Assembly: GCF_000284035.1 (NCBI RefSeq)
Contig: NC_016887.1
Span: 3,906,001-3,970,000 of the forward strand
Direction of reading: 5' to 3'
Source: Nocardia cyriacigeorgica GUH-2
GTDB taxonomy: Bacteria > Actinomycetota > Actinomycetes > Mycobacteriales > Mycobacteriaceae
DNA: 64,000 nucleotides
Below the pieces are notes generated by a model. That model saw nothing but the letters and a program-made list of their open reading frames with translations, was not told the DNA's origin and made no database searches. A program made the position numbers and the translations under genes. Below are positions 1 through 9,333 of the stretch, piece by piece. Position 1 is the stretch's first letter, and every line of letters begins with the position of its first letter.

Positions 1-516
1 CTCGTGCTCGCCTGCGTCGGCGGCGGAAGCAATGCCCTCGGGCTGTTTCATCCGTTCACCGCCGACCGCGAGGTGGAACTGGTCGCGGTCGAGGCCGCGG
101 GCCGGGGCCGGGCCGACGGCGAGCACGCCGCCACACTGACCGCGGGCAGCCCGGGCGAAGTGGACGGCGCCTTCAGCTATCTGTTGCAGGACGCCGACGG
201 CCAGATCCTGCGCACCCACAGCATCGCCGCCGGCCTCGACTATCCGGGCGTCGGGCCGGAGCTCAGCTACCTGCGCGACAGCGGCCGGGTGCGCGCACGG
301 ACCGCGACCGATGCCGCCGCCGTGCGCGGACGGCGAGCGCTCGGCCGCACCGAGGGCGTGCTCGCCGGCCTCGAATCCGCCCATGCGGTCGGGCATCTGC
401 TGGAGCGGGCCGAGCGCGGTGAACTGGCCCGCGACTCACTCGTGGTGGTGTGCCTGTCCGGCTCCGGTGACAAAGACCTGGCGATCGCCGCCGACCGGCT
501 CGACCCGAGCGCCTGA
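1..516 (+). CDS. trpB: Tryptophan synthase beta-chain-like protein, C-terminal part (5' truncated by window edge)
   Basis: This is the last 171 codons of a PLP-dependent TrpB-type protein; the start lies before the window. The phosphate-binding glycine loop GGGSNA is near the beginning of the visible part. It is followed by the TrpB-typical segment HSIAAGLDYPGVGPE, then a EGVLAGLESAHAV segment and SGSGDKD near the C-terminus, where TrpB usually reads SGRGDKD. TrpB condenses indole with serine in the alpha2beta2 synthase. It ends 8 bases from the convergent aroE stop, so it is not in a visible trp operon. It could be the main TrpB or a second, stand-alone copy; the upstream neighbour needed to decide is missing. 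Confidence 0.8.
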   Translation, partial: LVLACVGGGSNALGLFHPFTADREVELVAVEAAGRGRADGEHAATLTAGSPGEVDGAFSYLLQDADGQILRTHSIAAGLDYPGVGPELSYLRDSGRVRARTATDAAAVRGRRALGRTEGVLAGLESAHAVGHLLERAERGELARDSLVVVCLSGSGDKDLAIAADRLDPSA

Positions 517-524
517 GAACCGGC

Positions 525-1352
525 TCAGCCCAGGCCGTCGAGCGCGGCGGCCATCGCGGCACGCGGCGCCGGATGTCCGGTGAACTGCTCGACCTGCCCA
601 TAGGCCTGATTGATCAGCATGTCGAGTCCGCTGACGACGGTGTGCCCGGCCGCGGCTACCGCCTCGGCGAGCGGGGTCGGCCACGGGTTGTAGATCGCAT
701 CCAGCACCACCGGTGCGGTGGACACCGCCTCGGCCACCGCGGCGGCGGCCGCGGGCGGCACGGTGCTCACCGCGGCACCCGAGCGGGCGGCAGCGGCGCC
801 GACCTCGGCCGGGTCGAAGCCGATGACGGTGGCGGTGAGTCCGAGCCGCTGCGCGAGATCGACCGCGCTCGCGGCCCGACCGGCGTCGCGGGCCACGATC
901 GTCACCGTCGCGGCTCCCAGTTCGGCCAGCGCGAGCAGCGCCGGCCGGGCGGTACCGCCGGCACCGAGGACCACGGCTTCCGACAAGGCCTCGACCCCAC
1001 CGCCGCGCAGGGCGCCGAGCACCCCGTCGACGTCGGTGCAGTCCGCGCGCCAGCCGTTGTCGATGCGCACCAGGGTGTTGGCCGAGCCGACCAGCTCCGC
1101 GCGCTCGGTGCGTTCGGTGGCGTAGGCCAGCGCGGCTTCCTTGCCCGGCATCGTCACCGACAGGCCAACCCATTCCGGGCCGAGTCCGTCGACCAGGCCG
1201 GGCAGCTGGTCGGCGGTGCATTCGATGCGCTCATAGGTCCACGGCAACCCGAGCGCACGGTAGGCGGCCAGATGCAGCTGCGGCGAACGCGAATGCGCGA
1301 TCGGACTACCCAGCACCGCCGCCTTGCGTACCTCGGAGAACTCAGCGGCCAC
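525..1352 (-). CDS. aroE: Shikimate dehydrogenase
   Basis: The product reduces 3-dehydroshikimate to shikimate with NADPH in the aromatic amino acid pathway. The 275-residue protein has the substrate-binding motif SPIAHSRSPQLH near residues 16-27, where the two serines contact shikimate, and a glycine-rich nucleotide loop LGAGGTARPAL near residue 128. The GTG start overlaps the mltG stop by 11 bases, so it is translated as the last gene of an alaS-ruvX-mltG-aroE run. The same gene order occurs in mycobacteria. Confidence 0.95.
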   Translation of the reverse strand: MAAEFSEVRKAAVLGSPIAHSRSPQLHLAAYRALGLPWTYERIECTADQLPGLVDGLGPEWVGLSVTMPGKEAALAYATERTERAELVGSANTLVRIDNGWRADCTDVDGVLGALRGGGVEALSEAVVLGAGGTARPALLALAELGAATVTIVARDAGRAASAVDLAQRLGLTATVIGFDPAEVGAAAARSGAAVSTVPPAAAAAVAEAVSTAPVVLDAIYNPWPTPLAEAVAAAGHTVVSGLDMLINQAYGQVEQFTGHPAPRAAMAAALDGLG

Positions 1353-2856
1353 TGTCGAGGATCCCGCTTTCCATGGCGCGGTCGATATTGCGCAGATGCT
1401 CGCTGTAGCTCTGAGTGAACAGCGTGGTGCCCTGCTGATCGATGGTGACGAAGTACAGCCACGGTCCCGGTTCGGGTTGCTCCACCGCGCGCAGCGCCGC
1501 CGCCGACGGCGCCGCGATGGGCGTGGCGGGCAGTCCGGCCATGGCGTAGGTGTTCCACGGGGTCACCCGGGCCCGGTCGGCGTCGGTGGTGGCGACCTCG
1601 GTGGTGTCGAGGGCGTAGTTCACCGTCGAGTCGAATTGCAGCGGCTGGTCCACCTTCAACCGGTTCACGATCACCCGCGCGACCTTGCCCATGTCCTGCG
1701 GCAGGGCTTCGCGTTCGACCAGCGAGGCGGCGATGAGCGTCTCGTACGGCGTCAGCCCGGTCTCGGCGCCCGATTGCAGCAGGCCGGTGGATTCGTAGAG
1801 CGCGGCGCTGGCGCTGACCAGTTCTTTCAGGATCTGCTCGGGCGAACCGCTCGGGTCGAAATCCCAACTGCCCGCGGCGATCAGGCCCTCCAGCTGACGC
1901 GCGCGATCGGGCACCTGGCGCACCGATTCCATCGCCCATTCCGGCACCCCGAGCGCCGCCAGGTCCATGCTCGCGCCCGCGGCTTCCAGCTCCTGATAGG
2001 TGACGCAGTCGGTGCCGATGCAGCTGGCCGCGGCGATCTTGGTGTAGATGCCTTCCTTGCGGGCCCCGGTGTTCACATCGTGCTGGTCGTGCAGCTGCCT
2101 GCCCTCGGAGATGACCAGATTGCCCACCCGCGACTCCGGCTTCACCAGCGCGGCCACCGCGTCGACGGCCGGACTGTGGCTCGGAATCGCGTAGTAGCCG
2201 GGCTGCACCGAGTTCATATTCGAATTGCGCACGGCGGCTTCGTAGAAGGCGGCGCTGCTGGCGACCACGCCCTTCTCGGCCATCGTCTCGGCGATCTCGG
2301 TGGCGGTCTCGCCCTGGTTGACCCGCACGACCACCGGAGGCCCGGCGGGACCGGCGAAGTCCTCGGCCGGGGTGTAGCCGTCCATCAGCTTCATCCCCGC
2401 GAAACCGGCCGCCCCGACGAACAGGATGGCGAAGACGGCGGCGACGAGCAGCATGGTGCGCCTGCGGCGTTTGCGTTCGGCCGCCTTCCGAGACGCCACC
2501 CGGGATTTCTTCTTGGTGCGCGACCCCGGCCGCTGCTTGCCACCGCGGCGCGGTTCGGTCGCTTGCGCGCGAGGCCGCGACCGCGGCGCGCTCTTGGTGC
2601 GGGTGGCGGTGCGCCGCACCGGCTCCGGTTCGGGCTCGGGCTCCGGTTCGGGCTCGATCAGGTCATCATCGTCGGTATAGCGGGGAATGACGGTGGTGTC
2701 GTCGTCGTCGAGGTAGTTCCACTCCTCGTCCGCCGCACCGGTCGCGTCCGCCTCCACGCGACTGTCTCGCCCCCACGCCTGATCGTCGCGGCGGTAGCGC
2801 CGTTCGGCTTCTCGCTGACGGTAGCGTTCTTCGGCCCGCGCCCACCGATCCGTCAT
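1342..2856 (-). CDS. mltG: Endolytic murein transglycosylase MltG (YceG-like)
   Basis: MltG cuts nascent peptidoglycan strands at the membrane and so sets glycan chain length. The 504-residue protein has a long charged cytoplasmic region with an acidic run of Glu-Pro repeats, a basic stretch, one membrane helix at roughly residues 150-170 and an extracellular YceG domain. The likely catalytic glutamate lies in ASLVEREA in the C-terminal third. The ATG at 2856 is preferred over longer in-frame starts because it overlaps the ruvX stop by 4 bases (ATGA), the usual coupling in this operon. The N-terminal cytoplasmic extension is longer than in enterobacterial MltG. Confidence 0.93.
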   Translation of the reverse strand: MTDRWARAEERYRQREAERRYRRDDQAWGRDSRVEADATGAADEEWNYLDDDDTTVIPRYTDDDDLIEPEPEPEPEPEPVRRTATRTKSAPRSRPRAQATEPRRGGKQRPGSRTKKKSRVASRKAAERKRRRRTMLLVAAVFAILFVGAAGFAGMKLMDGYTPAEDFAGPAGPPVVVRVNQGETATEIAETMAEKGVVASSAAFYEAAVRNSNMNSVQPGYYAIPSHSPAVDAVAALVKPESRVGNLVISEGRQLHDQHDVNTGARKEGIYTKIAAASCIGTDCVTYQELEAAGASMDLAALGVPEWAMESVRQVPDRARQLEGLIAAGSWDFDPSGSPEQILKELVSASAALYESTGLLQSGAETGLTPYETLIAASLVEREALPQDMGKVARVIVNRLKVDQPLQFDSTVNYALDTTEVATTDADRARVTPWNTYAMAGLPATPIAAPSAAALRAVEQPEPGPWLYFVTIDQQGTTLFTQSYSEHLRNIDRAMESGILDSGR

Positions 2857-3410
2857 GCATCGTCTCCGGACGACGCGCGGCGTACCGCTTCTTCGACCGA
2901 CTTCAACACCGAACTCCGTTCGTCCAACCATCCTTGCAGGATCGACACGGCAGCCGCTTGATCGATCACCTGCCGCTGGCCGCGTGCGCGAACTCCGCTG
3001 TCCCGCAATGCACGTGCAGCTGACACCGTAGTCAAACGTTCGTCGGAAAGCCGTACCGGCACCGGGGCCACCACCGACCGCAAACGGTCGGCGAATGCGA
3101 TTGCCAGCGTAGCGGCATTCCCCTTTTCCCCGCGTAATGTGCGCGGCAAGCCGACGACGATTTCGACGGCCTCGTATTCCCGCACAATGTCGGCAATCCT
3201 GGCGATGTCGGGCCCGGGACCGGCCGCGCGCGGGTTCGGTTTGGCGCGCGGCACGGTTTCCACGGGGGTGGCGAGGATGCCATCGGGGTCGCTGGAGGCC
3301 ACCCCGATACGCACGCTGCCGACATCGATCGCGATGCGCCTGCCCCGTCCCGGGTCGGTGGCCGGATCCGGCCGATCGCCCCGATGTTCGGTGCTTCCGG
3401 GTTCACCCAT
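2853..3410 (-). CDS. ruvX: Holliday junction resolvase-like protein RuvX (YqgF)
   Basis: This is a RNase H-fold protein of the YqgF/RuvX family, implicated in 16S pre-rRNA 5'-end maturation and proposed as a Holliday junction nuclease. The 185-residue protein shows the first catalytic strand IAIDVGSVRIGVA near residues 26-38, the GLPRTLRGEKG loop near residue 90 and DERLTT near residue 125. Its ATG shares one base with the alaS stop (TGATG) and its stop overlaps the mltG start, so alaS-ruvX-mltG are tightly coupled. Confidence 0.92.
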   Translation of the reverse strand: MGEPGSTEHRGDRPDPATDPGRGRRIAIDVGSVRIGVASSDPDGILATPVETVPRAKPNPRAAGPGPDIARIADIVREYEAVEIVVGLPRTLRGEKGNAATLAIAFADRLRSVVAPVPVRLSDERLTTVSAARALRDSGVRARGQRQVIDQAAAVSILQGWLDERSSVLKSVEEAVRRASSGDDA

Positions 3411-6076
3411 CAGCCGGCGAGTTCGGCCACCCGAGCCCGGACCGCGGCCAGCCCGGCCGCGATACCCGACGGATCCGAGCCCGCGCCCTGGGCCATCTCC
3501 GGCTTACCACCGCCCCGTCCGGAAATAGCCGGACCGAAGCTGGCGACGAGGTCACCGGCCTTGACACCGAGTTCCTGGGCCGGCTTGTTCACCGCGACGA
3601 CAAACGGCACCTTGCCGTCGGTGTTGCCGAGCAGCACCACAATCGCCGGGTGGGTGCCGAGGCGGCCGCGGACATCGGTGGCCAACGTGCGCAGATCGCC
3701 GGCCGCGACGCCCTCCGGCGCTGCGGCGGCGACCAGCAGCAGCTCACCGAGACGTTCGGCGCCCTCGGCCAGAGTGCCCGCGGAGGCGAGCACGGCCGCG
3801 ACCTTAGTGCGCTCGAGTTCCTTCTCGGCCACCTTCAGCCGCTCCACCAGCTGCTCCACCCGGGCCGGGACCTCATCGGAGGGCACCTTCAGCGCCGAAG
3901 CCACACCGGCCAGTAGCGCGCGCTCCTTGGCCAGGTACTTGTAGGAATCCAGGCCGACGAAGGCCTCCACGCGCCGCACACCCGAGCCGACCGACGACTC
4001 ACCGAGCAGGGTGATCGGACCGATCTGCGAGGAGTGCTGCACATGCGTGCCGCCGCACAGCTCCATCGAGAACGGGCCGCCGATCTCCACCACGCGCACT
4101 TGATCGCCGTAGTTCTCGCCGAAGAGCGCGAGCGCGCCCATCTGCTTGGCCTTGGGCAGATCGGTGATGAAGGTGTTGACCGGGTAGTCGGCGCCGACAC
4201 CGTCGTTGGAGACGGCCTCGATATCGGCCTTCTGCTGCTCCGACAGCTGGCCCTGCCAGTTGAAGTCGAAACGCAGGTAGCCCGGCTTGTTCAGCGAACC
4301 GGCCTGCACCGCGTTCGGACCGAGCACCTGCCGCAGCGCGGCGTGCACCATGTGCGTGCCGGAGTGGCCCTGGGTCGCGCCGCGCCGCCAGGCCGGATCG
4401 GCCTGGGCGAGCACCACGTCACCCTCGGTGATCTGGCCCTGCTCCACGGTGCACTTGTGCACCCACACCTTCTTGGCGATCTTCTGCACGTCGTTGACCC
4501 GCAGTTTCAGCCCGGAGGCGGTGATGGAGCCGCGGTCGGCGATCTGGCCGCCGGACTCGGCGTAGAGCGGGCTGCGGTCCAGGATCACCTCGACGTCGTT
4601 GCCCGCGGTGGCCGTGGGCACCCGCACGCCGTCGGCGATGAGCGCCAGCACATGCGCTTCGGAGGTGAGCTCGTCGAAGCCGGTGAATTCGGTGGCGCCG
4701 CGGTCGACGAGTTCCTTGTACACCGACAGGTCGGCGTGCGCGTGCTTGCGGGCCTGGGCGTCTTCCTTGGCGCGACGGCGCTGCTCGGCCATCAGCGAGC
4801 GGAAGCCCTCTTCGTCGACCGAGAGCCCGGCCTCGGCGGCCATCTCCAGGGTGAGGTCGATGGGGAAGCCGTAGGTGTCGTGCAGGGTGAACGCGTCCGA
4901 GCCGGCGATGGTCTTCCCGCCGGCGGCCTTGACCTGGTCGGCGGTGTCGTCGAACAGCTTGGAACCGGTGTTGAGGGTCTTGAGGAAGGCGGTCTCCTCG
5001 CCCACCGCGACGGTCTCGATGCGGCTGTAGTCGGTGGCCAGCTCCGGGTACGACGGCGACATCAGCTCGCTGACGACCTTCATGAACTCGCCCATCACCG
5101 GCTTCTCGGCGCCCAGCAGGCGCGCCGAACGCACGATGCGGCGCAGCAGGCGGCGCAGCACATAGCCGCGGCCGTCGTTGCCGGGGTTGACGCCGTCGGC
5201 GATCAGCATGGCCGCGGTGCGGGCATGGTCGGCGATCACGCGGAAGCGCACGTCGTCGGCGTGCTCGACGCCGTAGGAGCGGCCGGTGAGCGCCTCGGCC
5301 TTGTCGATGATCGGGCGCAGCAGGTCGGTCTCGTAGACGTTGTCGACGCCCTGCAGCAGCAGCGCGATGCGCTCGATACCCATGCCGGTGTCGATGTTCT
5401 TCTTCGGCAGCACCCCGACCGGCGGATGGCCCAGCTTGGGGCTCAGCTCACCGCGGATGTCCTGCATGAAGACCAGGTTCCAGATCTCCAGGTAGCGGTC
5501 CTCGTCGGCGACCGGGCCGCCGTCCTTGCCGTATTCGGGGCCGCGGTCGTAGTAGATCTCCGAGCAGGGACCGCCGGGCCCGGGCACGCCCATGTCCCAG
5601 TAGTTGTCCTTGCCGTCGCGGAACTGGATGCGCTCTTGCGGGATTCCGGCGACGCGGCGCCAGATCTCGGCGGCCTCCGGATCGGATTCGTAGGCGGTGA
5701 CCCAGATGCGCTCCGGATCGAACCCGTAGCCGCCGTCCTCCTGCGACTTGGTGATCAGCTCCCAGGCGAAGGCGATCGCGCCCTCTTTGAAGTAGTCACC
5801 GAAGGAGAAGTTGCCTGCCATCTGGAAGAAGGTGTTGTGCCGGGTGGTGATGCCCACTTCTTCGATATCCCCGGTGCGCACGCATTTCTGCACGCTCGTC
5901 GCCCGCGGGAACGGCGGGGTCTCCTGGCCGAGGAAGTACGGCTTGAACTGCACCATGCCCGCATTGACGAACAGCAGGTTCGGGTCGTCGAGGATCAACG
6001 AGGCGCTGGGCACCTCGGTATGCCCGGCGCGCACGAAATGGTCCAGGAATCGCCGTCGGATCTCGTGGGTCTGCAC
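3410..6076 (-). CDS. alaS: Alanyl-tRNA synthetase
   Basis: AlaRS charges tRNA-Ala and edits mischarged Ser and Gly. At 888 residues it is full length. The N-terminal class II catalytic core starts with MQTHEIRRRFLDHF. The editing domain carries the zinc motif HSGTHMVHAALR, completed by CGGTHV further on. The C-terminal DHHA1 domain ends in the glycine-rich GRGGGKPEMAQG. It is the first gene of the alaS-ruvX-mltG-aroE operon. A short 67-bp gap separates it from the end of rarA, so transcription may continue from rarA. Confidence 0.97.
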   Translation of the reverse strand: MQTHEIRRRFLDHFVRAGHTEVPSASLILDDPNLLFVNAGMVQFKPYFLGQETPPFPRATSVQKCVRTGDIEEVGITTRHNTFFQMAGNFSFGDYFKEGAIAFAWELITKSQEDGGYGFDPERIWVTAYESDPEAAEIWRRVAGIPQERIQFRDGKDNYWDMGVPGPGGPCSEIYYDRGPEYGKDGGPVADEDRYLEIWNLVFMQDIRGELSPKLGHPPVGVLPKKNIDTGMGIERIALLLQGVDNVYETDLLRPIIDKAEALTGRSYGVEHADDVRFRVIADHARTAAMLIADGVNPGNDGRGYVLRRLLRRIVRSARLLGAEKPVMGEFMKVVSELMSPSYPELATDYSRIETVAVGEETAFLKTLNTGSKLFDDTADQVKAAGGKTIAGSDAFTLHDTYGFPIDLTLEMAAEAGLSVDEEGFRSLMAEQRRRAKEDAQARKHAHADLSVYKELVDRGATEFTGFDELTSEAHVLALIADGVRVPTATAGNDVEVILDRSPLYAESGGQIADRGSITASGLKLRVNDVQKIAKKVWVHKCTVEQGQITEGDVVLAQADPAWRRGATQGHSGTHMVHAALRQVLGPNAVQAGSLNKPGYLRFDFNWQGQLSEQQKADIEAVSNDGVGADYPVNTFITDLPKAKQMGALALFGENYGDQVRVVEIGGPFSMELCGGTHVQHSSQIGPITLLGESSVGSGVRRVEAFVGLDSYKYLAKERALLAGVASALKVPSDEVPARVEQLVERLKVAEKELERTKVAAVLASAGTLAEGAERLGELLLVAAAAPEGVAAGDLRTLATDVRGRLGTHPAIVVLLGNTDGKVPFVVAVNKPAQELGVKAGDLVASFGPAISGRGGGKPEMAQGAGSDPSGIAAGLAAVRARVAELAG

Positions 6077-6143
6077 AGATATCCAGCCTACCGGTGCGGT
6101 GCACCCGGTTTTTCATCGCGTCGGCCGACTACCTCACACCGGC

Positions 6144-7493
6144 TCACTCGCCGCGGACGATGCGGCGCAACTTCTCCACCCGGGGGCCGACCGCGCGCTC
6201 ATGGCCGTGGTCGGTCGGGTGGTAGTAGTCGACGCCGACGAGTTCGTCGGGCGGATACTGCTGGGCCAGCACGCCGCCGGGATCGTTGTGCGGATAGCGA
6301 TAGCCCTGCGCGTGCCCCAGCATCGCCGCGCCCGCGTAATGACCGTCGCGCAGATGCGGCGGCACCGCACCGGCCTTGCCCGCCGACACGTCGGCCATTG
6401 CGGCCCCGATGGCGGCAACCACGGCGCCGGATTTGGGTGCGGTGGCCAGGTGGATGGTGGCCTGGGCCAGCGCGAGCCGGCATTCGGGCAGCCCGACCAG
6501 TTGCACCACCTGCGCCGCCGCGGTGGCGGTCTGCAAGGCGGTCGGGTCGGCCATGCCGATGTCCTCGCTGGCGTGGATCATCAACCGGCGCGCGATGAAG
6601 CGCGGGTCCTCCCCCGCGCTCAGCATCCGGGCCAGGTAGTGCAGCGCGGCGTCGACATCGGAGCCGCGGATGGATTTGATGAACGCGCTGATCACGTCGT
6701 AGTGCTGGTCGCCGGCGCGGTCGTAGCGCACTGCGGCCTTGTCGACGCTGGCCTCCACCAGATCGACGTCCACGGTGCCGTCCAGCGACGATTCCGCCGA
6801 CGCTTCCAGCGCGGTGAGCGCGCGGCGCGCATCACCGCCGGCGATGCGCACGATGTGGTCGAGGGCGGCGTCGGTGACGGTGTAGTGCCCGTCGAGCCCG
6901 CGCGGGTTCTCGGCGGCGCGGCGCACCACGGCGCGGATATCGTCGTCGGTCAGCGACCGCAGTTGCAGCACCAGCGACCGCGACAGCAGCGGCGAGACCA
7001 CCGAGAACGAGGGGTTCTCCGTGGTCGCACCGACCAGCAGCACGATCCGGTTCTCCACCGCGGCCAGCAGCGCATCCTGCTGGGTCTTGGAGAACCGGTG
7101 CACCTCGTCGATGAACAGCACCGTCTGCTCGCCCGCGGTCAGCCGCCTGCGCGCCAGGTCGATGACCGCGCGCACCTCTTTCACTCCCGCCGACAACGCC
7201 GACAGCGCCTCGAACCGGCGGCCGGTGGCCTGCGAGATCAGCGAGGCGAGGGTGGTCTTACCGGTGCCGGGCGGGCCGTACAGCAGCACCGATGCCGCCC
7301 CGGAGCCCTCGATCAGCCTGCGCAGCGGTGAGCCGGGGCCGAGCAGATGGTTCTGGCCGAGCACCTCGTCGAGCGTGGCCGGGCGCATACGCACCGCCAG
7401 CGGTGCCGCAGCCCCGGGTCCGCGAAAGGTGAGCTCGGTATCGGAGGTTCCGGCCGAGGCCGCGCCCGGAACGTCGAACAACCCATCGCTCAT
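6144..7493 (-). CDS. rarA: Replication-associated recombination protein RarA (MgsA-type AAA+ ATPase)
   Basis: RarA acts at stalled replication forks. The 449-residue protein is a clamp-loader-like AAA+ ATPase with Walker A GPPGTGKT, Walker B LFIDEVHRF, a sensor region in the TTENPSFSV segment, and the C-terminal MgsA tetramerisation domain containing YPHNDPGG. An open frame continues upstream to about 8018, but ATG 7493 is chosen because a near-perfect AAGGAGG lies 7 bases before it and the family usually begins just before the segment RPATLDEVLGQ. The orthologue lies near alaS in mycobacteria too. Confidence 0.93.
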   Translation of the reverse strand: MSDGLFDVPGAASAGTSDTELTFRGPGAAAPLAVRMRPATLDEVLGQNHLLGPGSPLRRLIEGSGAASVLLYGPPGTGKTTLASLISQATGRRFEALSALSAGVKEVRAVIDLARRRLTAGEQTVLFIDEVHRFSKTQQDALLAAVENRIVLLVGATTENPSFSVVSPLLSRSLVLQLRSLTDDDIRAVVRRAAENPRGLDGHYTVTDAALDHIVRIAGGDARRALTALEASAESSLDGTVDVDLVEASVDKAAVRYDRAGDQHYDVISAFIKSIRGSDVDAALHYLARMLSAGEDPRFIARRLMIHASEDIGMADPTALQTATAAAQVVQLVGLPECRLALAQATIHLATAPKSGAVVAAIGAAMADVSAGKAGAVPPHLRDGHYAGAAMLGHAQGYRYPHNDPGGVLAQQYPPDELVGVDYYHPTDHGHERAVGPRVEKLRRIVRGE

Positions 7494-7671
7494 GACGTAC
7501 CTCCTTCCGCGCCGGGCCGTGTGGTGAGCGACCGCTCGGCCGCGTTCGTAGTTCGCTCGCTCATCGTGGACGACGCTACCGGCCGGGTCCGACACACCCG
7601 GGGTGCGGATCGGACTGCCGCGCGGCGGTTCGATTTGCGAGCACTCCGCCGATGGGATGTGATCAATACTC

Positions 7672-9327
7672 GTGGCTGATAACGTGCTCGTTTCAGATAC
7701 TGCGGCGGTGCGGCGACGCACGGTCCTGGCAGGCGGTGCGGTCGCGGTGGCCGGGGCGGGCCTCGCGCTCGCCGCGCCGGCCCACGCCGATAACCCGGTC
7801 TTCCGCCACGGCGTCGCCTCCGGCGATCCACTGCCCGACGCGGTGATCATCTGGACCCGGGTCACCGTCGCCGACGACGCCACCCCCGGCTCGGGGGCCG
7901 GGGCGGCCGCGACCGTGCGCTGGGAGGTGGCGGCCGACGAGAACTTCGCCGCGATCACCGCTTCCGGCGCGGCCACCGCCACCGCCGATACCGACCACAC
8001 GGTGAAGGTCGACGTCACCGGCTTGGCGCCGGGCTGCGTGTACTTCTACCGGTTCACCGCCCTCGGCCAGAGTTCACCGGTCGGGCGGACCCGCACCGCA
8101 CCCGCCCTCGGCGCCTCGCCCGACGGGCTGCGCTTCGGTGTGGTGTCGTGCGCGAACTGGGAGGCCGGGTTCTTCGGCGCCTACCGTCATCTGGCCGATC
8201 GCGCCGACCTCGACGCCATCGTGCATCTGGGTGACTACCTCTACGAGTACGGCCGGGGCGAATACGGCGGCCGCACCGGCTCGGTCCGGCCGCACGATCC
8301 GGCCAACGAGATCGTCTCCCTCGCCGACTACCGCATCCGCCACGCCCAGTACAAAACCGATCCCGACCTGCAACGCCTGCACGCCCTGCTGCCGTTCATC
8401 TGCACCTGGGACGATCACGAGTCCGCCGACAATTCCTGGTCCGGCGGCTCCGGCAAGCACGATCCTGCGGTGCAGGGCCCGTGGGCCGACCGCAAAGCGG
8501 CCTCGGCGCGCGCCTATCTGGAATGGATGCCGGTGCGGGCGTCGCGTTCGGGTTCGGGTGTGCAGATCTATCGCCGGCTGCGCTTCGGCACCCTGGCCGA
8601 GCTGTCGATGCTGGATCTGCGCAGCTACCGCGATCAGGAGGTGAAGCCCGGCGCGGGCTGGCGTGAGGTGGACAATCCGCAGCGCACGCTGACCGGCCGG
8701 GCGCAGATGGACTGGCTGACCGCCGGGCTGACGTCGTCGACGGCGCGGTGGAAGCTGGTGGGCAATTCGGTGATGATCGCACCGCTGGTGTTCCCGCCGC
8801 TGGATCCGGCGACGACCGCCGCCTTCACCCAGGCGCTGGGCATCCCGCAGTCCGGTCTGCCGGTCAATGCCGACCAGTGGGACGGCTACACCGCCGATCG
8901 GGCCCGGCTGTACCGGGCGATCACCGAGTACGGGGTGTCGGACGTGGTGTTCCTCACCGGCGATATCCACTCCTCCTGGGCGGCGGATTTGCCGGTCAAC
9001 GCCGCCGATCCGGCCGGCCCCAGCGCCGGCGCGGAGTTCGTGGTGCCGTCGGTGACCTCGTCGAGTCTCGGTGAGGTGATGCAGGCGCCGCCGCGCACGG
9101 CCGCGGTGCCGGTGGAGGAAGCGATCAAGGGCGTCAACCGGCATCTGCGCTACGTCGAGCTGGATTCACACGGGTTCGGCGTGCTCGAGGTGACTGCCGC
9201 GCAGACGCAGATGGACTGGTTCTACGTCGTCGATGTCACCGACCCGCGGACGGGTTTGCGCCACGGTGCGTCGTTCGCGGTACCGGCAGGTGGGCGGATG
9301 GAGCCGAGGACTACGCCCGCGAGCTGA
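7672..9327 (+). CDS. phoD: PhoD-family alkaline phosphatase/phosphodiesterase, Tat-exported
   Basis: This is a secreted phosphoesterase likely used to scavenge phosphate from organic esters. The 551-residue protein starts at GTG with a twin-arginine signal (RRRTVLAGG near residue 14) and a hydrophobic run ending in APAHA. An N-terminal fibronectin-like PhoD domain precedes the metallophosphoesterase core. Metal-binding signatures are visible in VHLGDYLYEYG, WDDHE at about residue 246 and LTGDIHSSW near residue 428, as expected for the Fe/Ca PhoD site. It is divergent from rarA across a 178-bp gap and converges on the next gene, so it is probably a single-gene unit. Tat export and a wall or extracellular location are inferred. 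Confidence 0.9.
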   Translation: MADNVLVSDTAAVRRRTVLAGGAVAVAGAGLALAAPAHADNPVFRHGVASGDPLPDAVIIWTRVTVADDATPGSGAGAAATVRWEVAADENFAAITASGAATATADTDHTVKVDVTGLAPGCVYFYRFTALGQSSPVGRTRTAPALGASPDGLRFGVVSCANWEAGFFGAYRHLADRADLDAIVHLGDYLYEYGRGEYGGRTGSVRPHDPANEIVSLADYRIRHAQYKTDPDLQRLHALLPFICTWDDHESADNSWSGGSGKHDPAVQGPWADRKAASARAYLEWMPVRASRSGSGVQIYRRLRFGTLAELSMLDLRSYRDQEVKPGAGWREVDNPQRTLTGRAQMDWLTAGLTSSTARWKLVGNSVMIAPLVFPPLDPATTAAFTQALGIPQSGLPVNADQWDGYTADRARLYRAITEYGVSDVVFLTGDIHSSWAADLPVNAADPAGPSAGAEFVVPSVTSSSLGEVMQAPPRTAAVPVEEAIKGVNRHLRYVELDSHGFGVLEVTAAQTQMDWFYVVDVTDPRTGLRHGASFAVPAGGRMEPRTTPAS

Positions 9328-9333
9328 TCGGTG

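Noticed and set aside
7494..8018. Extended N-terminus of RarA
   Set aside because: The extension is antisense to the PhoD gene and a perfect ribosome binding site precedes ATG 7493.
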